A stretch of 29,338 nt of DNA. Source: Bacillota bacterium. Lineage in GTDB: Bacteria; Bacillota; Clostridia; Oscillospirales; Ruminococcaceae. Both the position numbers and the translations under genes were made by a program. Below the pieces are notes generated by a model. The model was given only the letters and a program-made list of their open reading frames with translations, searched no databases and was not told where the DNA came from. The stretch spans positions 1 through 29,338 of the forward strand of contig JAEZTV010000024.1 in the NCBI GenBank assembly GCA_023421245.1, read 5' to 3'. Positions 24,044 through 29,338 of the stretch are shown piece by piece (positions within the stretch are counted from its first letter, which is position 1; each line of letters begins with the position of its first letter).

Positions 24044-25087
24044 CTATCGCAACGAATACTCAAATATGCTCTCGTAGTTTTCCCCCACCGCAATCTGCGC
24101 GGTGAGTGTGGCTGGATGGTATACCACCGACCAGCGGGTGCGCCCGGGGATGGCGACCTGCGAAAGCAGGGTCATCGCTTCGCCGGCAGTGAGCACGCCG
24201 CCGCCTTGCATAAGACATTGTTCTATTGTGTCAAAGCGTTCGAACTCGTTAAAGCCCTCGCCGAGGTTAACGCCGTTTGTCATCACGAAATTGGTGGCGA
24301 TTTCATACGGCTCGGGACTGCGCACGGTGTGCAGCTTGCCCTCCCAAAACTCGATGACCGCAGCATCACCCGCGGCATCGGACACAAGGTAGTGGCAATC
24401 GATATCCCCTGAGAAATAAAGGTTATAATCCGCAAGCAGTGCGACTGCCTCCTCCACCGCCCCGGCATGGTCGAGCATTAAGCGGATGGCGGTGGTGGTG
24501 TTGAGCATGACGCGCCCGTCCTCGTAAGGCGGCTTGGCCTTGGGTACCGCAAGCAGTGCCACGCACAGCCCCGTTTCGTTCATGCCGTCAAACGGCAGAT
24601 AGGGTGCTGCAAGCGTCAAAAAGCTATTCAAATCACCGGGCTTTGGCAGGTTGTTCTCGCCGTAGCCCGCAAACGCAAGGTTGACGATTGAGATGGACGC
24701 GTACCCATCCTTGGGCGTGGTTTTTACAACGAGCGGCGGAGCGAAGTCAAAGTCGAAGTTGCGGCCGTACAGCCCGCCTCCCGCTTCATCCTGTGCGTAA
24801 AACGCGGAGCAGCCGCCGCCGGTTACCCCGAACTCGATGGGCATACCTTTGAGCAGACGGCGGGTGACAAACCGTTCAATGTCGCTGTCACTCTGCGCGC
24901 CCACCTGCAAAAATTCATCGAAGCCGTAGTCGCCGTAATAGGTTATAGTATAAAGCGGGGCATCACTCATTTTCTTTAGCGAAAACAGGCTGCGCAGCTC
25001 GTTAAAGAACAGCGCCCCCACAGAGAGTATCGCAAGTAAAATAAGCCCCAAAAGTGCAAGAAGTATGCGTTTGATGGTTTTGCTCAT
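24044..25087 (-). CDS. Membrane-anchored choloylglycine-hydrolase-like (linear amide C-N hydrolase) Ntn protein
   Basis: A 347-residue protein with an N-terminal membrane helix (residues 7-28). A linear-amide C-N hydrolase domain of the choloylglycine hydrolase / acyltransferase group follows. The nucleophile would be Cys93 in TGGGCSAFYA, with GRNFDFDF (108-115) giving the conserved Arg and Asp. NETGLCVALLAVP (about 175) resembles the family's N-x-x-G-L motif, and TTAIRLMLDHAGAVEEAV is a recognised helix. In Ntn enzymes the Cys normally becomes N-terminal after processing. Here 92 residues precede it, so either processing removes the anchor or the protein is a variant. Bile salt hydrolysis, penicillin V cleavage and N-acyl homoserine lactone cleavage are known in the family; the substrate here is open. 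Confidence 0.82.
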   Translation of the reverse strand: MSKTIKRILLALLGLILLAILSVGALFFNELRSLFSLKKMSDAPLYTITYYGDYGFDEFLQVGAQSDSDIERFVTRRLLKGMPIEFGVTGGGCSAFYAQDEAGGGLYGRNFDFDFAPPLVVKTTPKDGYASISIVNLAFAGYGENNLPKPGDLNSFLTLAAPYLPFDGMNETGLCVALLAVPKAKPPYEDGRVMLNTTTAIRLMLDHAGAVEEAVALLADYNLYFSGDIDCHYLVSDAAGDAAVIEFWEGKLHTVRSPEPYEIATNFVMTNGVNLGEGFNEFERFDTIEQCLMQGGGVLTAGEAMTLLSQVAIPGRTRWSVVYHPATLTAQIAVGENYESIFEYSLR

Positions 25088-25148
25088 ACGGTTTAATCTC
25101 CCAGATACAAAAAGAATAGAGGGCGGAGTCTGCTCTACCCTGCTCCTG

Positions 25149-25177
25149 ATTATACCTTTTTATAGAACATATGTCCA
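25149..25177 (-). promoter_or_regulatory. Sigma-A promoter for the Ntn hydrolase gene
   Basis: On the minus strand TGGACA (25172-25177) and TATAAT (25149-25154) are 17 bases apart, five of six and six of six matches. It lies about 60 bases upstream of the start codon and directly downstream of tyrA, so the hydrolase is separately transcribed. Confidence 0.75.
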
Positions 25178-25201
25178 CGCTTGCCTGCTTATAAATGTAT
25201 G

Positions 25202-26047
25202 CTACAACGACTCTTTTATTATTCGTCCTTCGCGCAGCAGTGCCTTGAGCGTATCGCCATTTCGCGCTTGTAATGCGGTGCGGTAGGCGGCGAGGTTATT
25301 GATAAGCAGGGTTATCTCGCTTGTCAGGTGGTCGGTGTTATCCAAAAACAGCTCGGTCCACATGGTTTCATTTAGCTTTGCCACGCGGGTTAAATCCTTA
25401 AAGCTGCCCGCGCTAAAGCCTGCGTGCTCTTTAGCGGGGGGGCTTTTTACATACGCGTTGGAAAGCACATGCGCAAGCTGCGAGGTAAAGGCAATCATGC
25501 GGTCGTGGTGGTCGGGGGTGGTCACCACCGTTTGCCCAAAGCCGGTCTCGCGTGCAAGGGCCTTTAATAGCATCACCGCGCGCGCTTGTGAGGGATCATC
25601 CGGCTGTGTGGGGGTGAGGATCAGTGATGCGCCGTCAAACAGCGTGGGCTGTGAATGCGCAAAACCCGAGAACTCGCGCCCTGCCATGGGGTGCGCGCCG
25701 ATGAACACTGCACCTGCGTCGCGGCAAGGGGTATCGAGTGCGTCGCACACCACGCGCTTTACCCCGCACAGGTCGGCGACAACACACCCCTTTTTCAAAT
25801 GTGGAATACGCTGCTTGACCGCTTCGATGCTCGCCTGCGGGTAGAGCGCCGCAAACAGCAGGTCGCACTGTGCAAGCGCGGCATCGTCGAGCTGCATATC
25901 GATGGCGCCTTCGGCGAGCGCTTGTGCCATCACGTCCCCGGCTACGTCAAAGCCCGCGACAATATGCAGTGTATTTCGTTTGATTGCCTTGGCAAACGAG
26001 CCGCCAATCAGCCCAAGCCCGATGATGCCGATGGTCAAGGTTTGCAT
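25202..26047 (-). CDS. tyrA: Prephenate dehydrogenase
   Basis: A 281-residue enzyme that oxidises and decarboxylates prephenate to 4-hydroxyphenylpyruvate with NAD+, the committed step toward tyrosine. The Rossmann loop GLGLIGGS lies at residues 10-17. HPMAGREFSGF (about 119-129) is the signature carrying the catalytic His, and HHDRMIAFTSQLAHVLSNAY (184-203) holds the second active-site helix. It lacks the C-terminal ACT domain seen in longer Firmicute versions. That loss of direct feedback inhibition fits control by the upstream attenuator. GAGGGG lies 6 bases before the ATG, and the gene begins 30 bases after the aroF stop, so the two form one operon. No terminator is clear after it. Confidence 0.94.
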   Translation of the reverse strand: MQTLTIGIIGLGLIGGSFAKAIKRNTLHIVAGFDVAGDVMAQALAEGAIDMQLDDAALAQCDLLFAALYPQASIEAVKQRIPHLKKGCVVADLCGVKRVVCDALDTPCRDAGAVFIGAHPMAGREFSGFAHSQPTLFDGASLILTPTQPDDPSQARAVMLLKALARETGFGQTVVTTPDHHDRMIAFTSQLAHVLSNAYVKSPPAKEHAGFSAGSFKDLTRVAKLNETMWTELFLDNTDHLTSEITLLINNLAAYRTALQARNGDTLKALLREGRIIKESL

Positions 26048-26077
26048 AGGTAACCCCTCAACTTTCCATATGGTTTG

Positions 26078-27088
26078 TTATACCGTTTTGTTCAGGTGTC
26101 GCGCCATTGCGCGGATATCCTCCATCACAGTGCTAAACTCGTCGGGGCGCAGTGATTGCGGGCCGTCCGAGAGTGCCTTTTCGGGGTTGTTATGCACCTC
26201 GATAATCAGCCCGTCACAGCCCGCGGCAACTGCCGAAAGCGACAGCGGACGCACCATCCACGAGATGCCCGCCGCGTGGCTTGGATCAACCACCACCGGC
26301 AGATGCGAAAGCTTGTGTAAGAGCGGGATGGCGGAGATGTCCAGCGTGTTGCGCGTGGCGGTCTCAAAGGTGCGGATGCCGCGCTCGCACAGAATCACCT
26401 GCTCGTTGCCGCCTGCCATAATGTATTCGGCGCTCATCAAAAGCTCCTCGATGGTGTTGGCGAGCCCGCGTTTTAAAAGGATTGGCTTGCCGGTTTTGCC
26501 CAGCAGCTTGAGCAGCTCGAAGTTCTGCATATTGCGTGCGCCCACCTGAATGATATCTACCTCATCAAACAGCGGCAGTTGATCGCTGCCCATAATCTCG
26601 GTAACGATGGGCAGCCCCGTCAACTCCCTTGCTTTGCACAAAAGCTCAATGCCTTCGGCGCGCAGCCCTTGAAAGGCATATGGCGAGGTGCGTGGCTTGA
26701 ACGCGCCGCCCCGCAGCATGGATGCACCCGCCTTTTTTACGGCAAGTGCCACCTCGCAGATCTGTTCCTCGCTTTCCACCGAGCAGGGGCCCGCAATCAC
26801 CGGCACATGCCCGCCGCCGATCTTCACCCCGCCCACCGTGATAACGGTATCGTCGGGATGAAACTTACGGTTTGAGTTCTTATACGGCTCGGTGATGCGC
26901 TTGACCGATTCCACGTACGGCAGTGCGTCGATGGTGTCGATATTCACCCGCGTGACATCCCCCACAAGCCCGACAATGGTGGTGTGTACCCCGCATGATA
27001 GGTGTATTTGTACGCCCTCTGCCTCGACAATCTTGCAAAATTGCTCGAGCTGCTGCTCGCTTGTTCCTTGCTTGATAACTACGATCAT
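26078..27088 (-). CDS. aroF: 3-deoxy-7-phosphoheptulonate synthase (DAHP synthase, type I-beta)
   Basis: A 336-residue enzyme that joins phosphoenolpyruvate and erythrose 4-phosphate, the first step of the shikimate pathway. Residues 1-70 form the small ferredoxin-like regulatory domain of the Thermotoga/Bacillus type. The TIM barrel follows with VIAGPCSVES, MLRGGAFKPRTSPYAFQG, VTEIMGSDQ, IQVGARNMQNF, LLKRG and VVVDPSHAAG, all metal- or substrate-binding segments of the family. There is no chorismate mutase domain. The start is ATG at 27088, seven bases after GGAGGA; the frame runs open upstream into the leader. A terminator hairpin ends about 15 bases before its ribosome site. The preceding short ORF and promoter place it under probable tyrosine attenuation. 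Confidence 0.95.
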   Translation of the reverse strand: MIVVIKQGTSEQQLEQFCKIVEAEGVQIHLSCGVHTTIVGLVGDVTRVNIDTIDALPYVESVKRITEPYKNSNRKFHPDDTVITVGGVKIGGGHVPVIAGPCSVESEEQICEVALAVKKAGASMLRGGAFKPRTSPYAFQGLRAEGIELLCKARELTGLPIVTEIMGSDQLPLFDEVDIIQVGARNMQNFELLKLLGKTGKPILLKRGLANTIEELLMSAEYIMAGGNEQVILCERGIRTFETATRNTLDISAIPLLHKLSHLPVVVDPSHAAGISWMVRPLSLSAVAAGCDGLIIEVHNNPEKALSDGPQSLRPDEFSTVMEDIRAMARHLNKTV

Positions 27089-27105
27089 AATAGTTCCTCC
27101 CATTA

Positions 27106-27157
27106 CAAAACAAAATAAAAAGGGCGACGCTTTCTGTTTCAAAAGCGTCGCCCTTTT
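27106..27157 (-). terminator. Attenuator terminator between leader peptide and aroF
   Basis: On the minus strand AAAAGGGCGACGCTTT (27157-27142) pairs perfectly with AAAGCGTCGCCCTTTT (27133-27118) over 16 bp with an 8-base loop. It is followed by TTTATTTTGTTTTG. It ends just before the aroF ribosome site and 27 bases after the stop codon of the tyrosine-rich leader ORF. A competing pairing is visible by eye: GCGTATCGC (27248-27240) and GCTTA (27235-27231) with TAAGC (27165-27161) and GCGACGC (27151-27145). Confidence 0.92.
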
Positions 27158-27185
27158 ACAGCTTACCCGTTGCAGTACGGTGTAA

Positions 27186-27299
27186 TCAGCGAATCCGGAT
27201 TGATAACAGTCTGCTTTGTACATACCCTATTAAGCCCGTGCGATACGCATACGCCGAGCGGTAATAATAGCGGTACGAATAACAAACAGAGAGTATCAT
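27186..27299 (-). CDS. Tyrosine-rich leader peptide (attenuator) of the aroF-tyrA operon
   Basis: A 37-residue ORF with eight tyrosines, at positions 7, 9, 11, 12, 13, 17, 19 and 26. The densest part reads CYSYRYYYRSAYAYR (6-20). It begins MILSV and ends with TGA at 27188-27186. A strong ribosome site GAGGGAGG (27313-27320) lies 13 bases upstream. That is rather far, but a short CAGCC/GGCTG stem may shorten the gap. It lies between a near-consensus promoter and the terminator hairpin before aroF, exactly the order of a ribosome-mediated amino acid attenuator. When charged tRNA-Tyr is scarce, ribosomes would stall at the Tyr codons and let an antiterminator form. The protein itself has no expected function. 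Confidence 0.88.
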   Translation of the reverse strand: MILSVCYSYRYYYRSAYAYRTGLIGYVQSRLLSIRIR

Positions 27300-27336
27300 A
27301 ACAGCCGGATTGCCTCCCTCTTTTTAGGCTGATTTT

Positions 27337-27365
27337 ATCATAGCAGGTTAAATTGAGGTTGTCAA
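27337..27365 (-). promoter_or_regulatory. Promoter of the aroF-tyrA operon
   Basis: On the minus strand a perfect TTGACA (27360-27365) and TATGAT (27337-27342) with a 17-base spacer. Transcription would begin near 27330, giving a leader of about 240 bases that contains the Tyr-rich ORF and the terminator. The -35 box overlaps the edge of a perfect palindrome at 27364-27387. Confidence 0.88.
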
Positions 27366-27387
27366 CGCTTTTATGATTAAAAGCGTT
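27364..27387. promoter_or_regulatory. Perfect palindrome at the aroF -35 box, possible operator
   Basis: AACGCTTTT (27364-27372), six bases, AAAAGCGTT (27379-27387). Nine-base perfect arms touch the last two bases of the -35 hexamer. The position suits a repressor or activator site, but the binding protein is unknown. It could also be a weak terminator stem for the esterase transcript that runs toward it. Confidence 0.5.
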
Positions 27388-27559
27388 AAATCGGTAAAGC
27401 AAACAAAAGATTATGATATAAAGAAGGGAAAACCCCTCCGCGGTCGGGAACGTTTGTGTTCTGTCGGCACAATACAGGTGCACAGCAGCGGGCTGTACCG
27501 TGGGGTGGAGACTCTTTGAACAGGTTTTGCGGTTTGCGGTGGGGAGTAGTGCGCCTAAA

Positions 27560-28474
27560 TCAATCCACATAGTTACTAAAGAAGTCGAGGATTACTTCAT
27601 TTGTATTAAAACCGGCGATGTCTTCCTGCGGCCAGGAATGATGGCCGTCTTCTATCTCGATATACCAAACAAGATTATTGTTGCTCTTGTCCCAATAGCG
27701 GTACGCGGTAGCGGTAGCGGACAACTTTGACTCCTCGAACTCGTCAAGGCCATTTGCATCTTTCCAGTATTCTATCACCCCATCAATGGTGGGTGCGTTC
27801 CCATATCTGCGGCCTGCGGGCGACAAACCACTAATCGGTACAAGATCATCTTTCGTGCCGTTAATTTGCAGTATCCCGACCGAAGCAGAGACGCTTCTCT
27901 CATCCCAGGCGCCTCCGCTCATGGAGCCTGCAACGCTTGCTACCGCACGGAACGTATCGGGGGCTTGGGTTGCAAGCCGATACATCATAAAAGCGCCGTT
28001 GCTGAATCCTGCAGCAAATGTTTGGCGACTGTGAAAGCCATGTGTCTGCTGCAGATAATGTGCCAGCGAAACAAGAAAGCCCGTATCGTCATTGCCGGTG
28101 CTTGAAAGGCCCGAATTCCAAGATGTGCCGCCCACGCTGTTTGCCGGATCGCGAATCCCTTGCGGATAAACGACAGCATACCCGTACCGCTGGGCGACGT
28201 TATTCATGCCTGTATAATCCATAAAGCTTTTGGAGTTGCTTGAGTATCCGTGCAGCAGGAATACAAGCGGGGCGTTCTCTTCTGCTGTTTCGGGGATATA
28301 CAGCATAAACTTTCGCTCAACGCCGTTATAATCACAGGTATAATACCCGGCGGCGTCAGGCGGTGATACATCTTTAATTAAGTAAGCGGTATTGTACGGC
28401 TCCACGCCGCCGCAACCAAAGAGAAAAACCAGCAGAAACACCGCTGCAAGAAATACAATTTGCCTTTTCACCAT
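27560..28474 (-). CDS. Lipoprotein esterase of the PHB-depolymerase / feruloyl-esterase (LpqC-like) family
   Basis: A 304-residue secreted protein. A signal peptide ends in LFGC with the lipid Cys at residue 21. An alpha/beta-hydrolase fold of the polyhydroxybutyrate depolymerase/esterase group follows. It has the oxyanion segment LLHGYSSNSKSF (about 73), the VVYPQGI segment, the nucleophile elbow AGFSNGAFM with Ser158, QINGTKDDLVP carrying the probable acid and GHHSWP with the His near the C-terminus. Close relatives cleave esters of plant-derived phenolic acids or short polyesters outside the cell. The start is ATG 28474 because GGAG lies seven bases before it; the GTG two codons earlier is too close to it. 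The gene runs from its own promoter toward the aroF region. Confidence 0.88.
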   Translation of the reverse strand: MVKRQIVFLAAVFLLVFLFGCGGVEPYNTAYLIKDVSPPDAAGYYTCDYNGVERKFMLYIPETAEENAPLVFLLHGYSSNSKSFMDYTGMNNVAQRYGYAVVYPQGIRDPANSVGGTSWNSGLSSTGNDDTGFLVSLAHYLQQTHGFHSRQTFAAGFSNGAFMMYRLATQAPDTFRAVASVAGSMSGGAWDERSVSASVGILQINGTKDDLVPISGLSPAGRRYGNAPTIDGVIEYWKDANGLDEFEESKLSATATAYRYWDKSNNNLVWYIEIEDGHHSWPQEDIAGFNTNEVILDFFSNYVD

Positions 28475-28541
28475 TGTCACTCTCCGGTTTTATTGAGTTT
28501 TTGAGAGGGTTTATACTTCCTGCGCACTGTGTAGTATCTAA

Positions 28542-28571
28542 ATTATACCATATAAACCGCGATTTTGTCGA
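28542..28571 (-). promoter_or_regulatory. Promoter of the esterase gene
   Basis: On the minus strand TCGACA (28566-28571) and TATAAT (28542-28547) with an 18-base spacer, five of six and six of six matches. It lies about 68 bases before the ATG. Confidence 0.7.
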
Positions 28572-28630
28572 GAAGTGCAGCAGATAATTTATTCAGTCAG
28601 CAAGCCCGCTGCAGCAGGCTTGTCAAAGAA

Positions 28631-28668
28631 ACAACGCCAAACCCAAGAACGATTGGATTTGGCGTTGT
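28631..28668 (-). terminator. Terminator after the tRNA-Arg gene
   Basis: ACAACGCCAAA (28631-28641) and TTTGGCGTTGT (28658-28668) form an 11-bp perfect stem. Minus-strand readout continues as TTCTTTG, a modest T-rich tail. It is about 105 bases beyond the tRNA end. Confidence 0.6.
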
Positions 28669-28773
28669 GGTTTGAGTTATTAGTACAAAACAGATGTAGA
28701 CTTTCAGTGCGGGCACAAAACAAAACGCACCCCACAAAGTGAAGTGCGCAATTTATGTCCAGCTTCAAGCTGG

Positions 28774-28850
28774 TGGCGCGCCTAAGATGATTCGAACATC
28801 CGACCTACCGCTTAGGAGGCGGTCGCTCTATCCAGCTGAGCTATAGGCGC
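28774..28850 (-). tRNA. tRNA-Arg, anticodon CCT
   Basis: The 77-base gene folds into a full cloverleaf on the minus strand: acceptor GCGCCTA with TAGGCGC, D stem GCTC/GAGC, anticodon stem ACCGC/GCGGT around loop CTCCTAA, T stem GGATG/CATCT around TTCGAAT. The anticodon CCT (complement at 28814-28816) reads AGG. Discriminator base G is followed by an encoded CCA (28776-28774). It is transcribed from its own promoter at 28877. Confidence 0.96.
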
Positions 28851-28876
28851 GTATGCAGTTGTTAAAAGCAGTATTT

Positions 28877-28905
28877 ATGTTACAACAATTCATGTGCTTT
28901 GTCAA
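28877..28905 (-). promoter_or_regulatory. Promoter of the tRNA-Arg gene
   Basis: On the minus strand a perfect TTGACA (28900-28905) and TAACAT (28877-28882) with a 17-base spacer, about 25 bases before the mature tRNA 5' end. Confidence 0.65.
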
Positions 28906-29220
28906 TTGCGGATTTGGCAAACAGGGGGGCGGATGCTGTGGTGAATCGGCAGAGTGAGTTGGCGTCGCGCAGTACCCTGGAGCGAAATGATAGTATGATT
29001 GCTTGGTTTTGCGTTTGGCCGCTCATACGGTATTTAGAAATCCAACAAGATATATTTGATGATATTCTTAAAAGGATGCCGGAGTCGATTGGAGCGGCCT
29101 TAGATAATTTTAAAATAATGCGCACTTTGATGCCTTACATTATATATAGGTACGGGGTGCACCATTTTACATGGAATTGGCGACATAGTATAGCTTAAGA
29201 AAAAGAAAGGTAAAAACAAT
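28906..29220. other. Intergenic stretch without a supportable gene
   Basis: Two overlapping short open frames exist here (plus 28899-29198, minus 28880-29125), but neither has a good ribosome site or a family I recognise. It lies between a divergent tRNA promoter and the rRNA promoter. I see no repeat or RNA fold in it. Confidence 0.4.
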
Positions 29221-29232
29221 CGAAAAAAGGTG

Positions 29233-29261
29233 TTGACAAGGGTAGATGTGTGTGGTATTAT
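29233..29261 (+). promoter_or_regulatory. Strong rRNA-type promoter
   Basis: A perfect TTGACA (29233-29238) and TATTAT (29256-29261) with a 17-base spacer. It is followed by a leader ending in CCTTGAAAAC at the window edge, a sequence typical just upstream of 16S rRNA in Firmicutes. Confidence 0.85.
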
Positions 29262-29338
29262 AAATAAGCCGCTTGAGCAGGCGGGGCCGAAAAAAGGGCC
29301 TAGGAAAGCCAAAAACGAGCGAAATGAACCTTGAAAAC
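29262..29338 (+). other. rRNA operon leader, cut by the window edge
   Basis: The leader contains GGGGCC/GGGCC-type pairing near 29283-29300 and ends GAACCTTGAAAAC. Such a box precedes mature 16S (and 23S) rRNA in many Firmicutes and is probably used in antitermination or processing. The 16S gene is expected to begin within the next few hundred bases. Confidence 0.75.

Noticed and set aside
27158..27336. T-box riboswitch upstream of aroF
   Set aside because: I found no AGGGTGGNACCGCG-like T-box sequence; the Tyr-rich ORF explains the leader better.
27477..27499. Hairpin GGT-ACAGC/GCTGT-ACC downstream of the esterase gene as its terminator
   Set aside because: The stem has a two-base bulge and no T-rich tail on either strand, so termination there cannot be supported.

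Overview
The window looks like a chromosomal segment of a moderately GC-rich Gram-positive bacterium, most likely an anaerobic Clostridia-type Firmicute. This rests on the AGGAGG-type ribosome binding sites, sigma-A-like promoters, T-tailed hairpin terminators, a UPF0291/YnzC gene, CPBP and MgtC genes, a LURP-one gene and an rRNA leader ending in CCTTGAAAAC. I cannot name genus or species from the sequence alone. LAYOUT, left third: a possible terminator and promoter (11-187) precede an E2/chloramphenicol-acetyltransferase-like protein (321-1211), a rhomboid-like membrane protein (1294-1980) and two tandem paralogous MATE exporters (2029-4820). About 1.2 kb without a gene follows (4821-6060), packed with short palindromes, three copies of a two-hairpin unit, two copies of a larger composite element and nested inverted repeats. 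Then come a UPF0291 gene, a CPBP membrane protease, an MgtC/SapB protein and a GNAT acetyltransferase, closed by a bidirectional terminator at 9185-9214. MIDDLE: the minus-strand block 9235-17262 encodes surface or envelope proteins. They are a zinc-ribbon/WG-repeat membrane protein, a 1721-residue alpha-2-macroglobulin-like lipoprotein without a visible thioester motif, and a transglutaminase-like lipoprotein whose start overlaps the macroglobulin stop by 8 bases. On the plus strand follow a RimJ/RimL-type GNAT protein, a LURP-one protein, shikimate dehydrogenase (aroE), shikimate kinase (aroK) and a dCMP deaminase, with clear terminators. RIGHT THIRD, minus strand: an alpha/beta hydrolase, a 644-residue membrane-anchored protein built of two roughly 300-residue repeats, a choloylglycine-hydrolase-like Ntn protein, then tyrA and aroF, and a PHB-depolymerase-like esterase lipoprotein. 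A tRNA-Arg(CCT) with encoded CCA follows. The window ends in a strong plus-strand promoter and the leader of what must be an rRNA operon lying just outside. The best discovery is upstream of aroF-tyrA. A near-consensus promoter is followed by a short ORF of 37 codons with eight tyrosine codons, then by a 16-bp terminator hairpin with a U-tract ending just before the aroF ribosome binding site. This is the layout of a ribosome-mediated tyrosine attenuator controlling the first step of the shikimate pathway and the tyrosine branch. aroE and aroK lie 6 kb away on the other strand with no such leader that I could see. Several genes appear to use TTG or GTG starts (MATE 1, mgtC-like, the macroglobulin, aroE, aroK), judged from ribosome binding site spacing.
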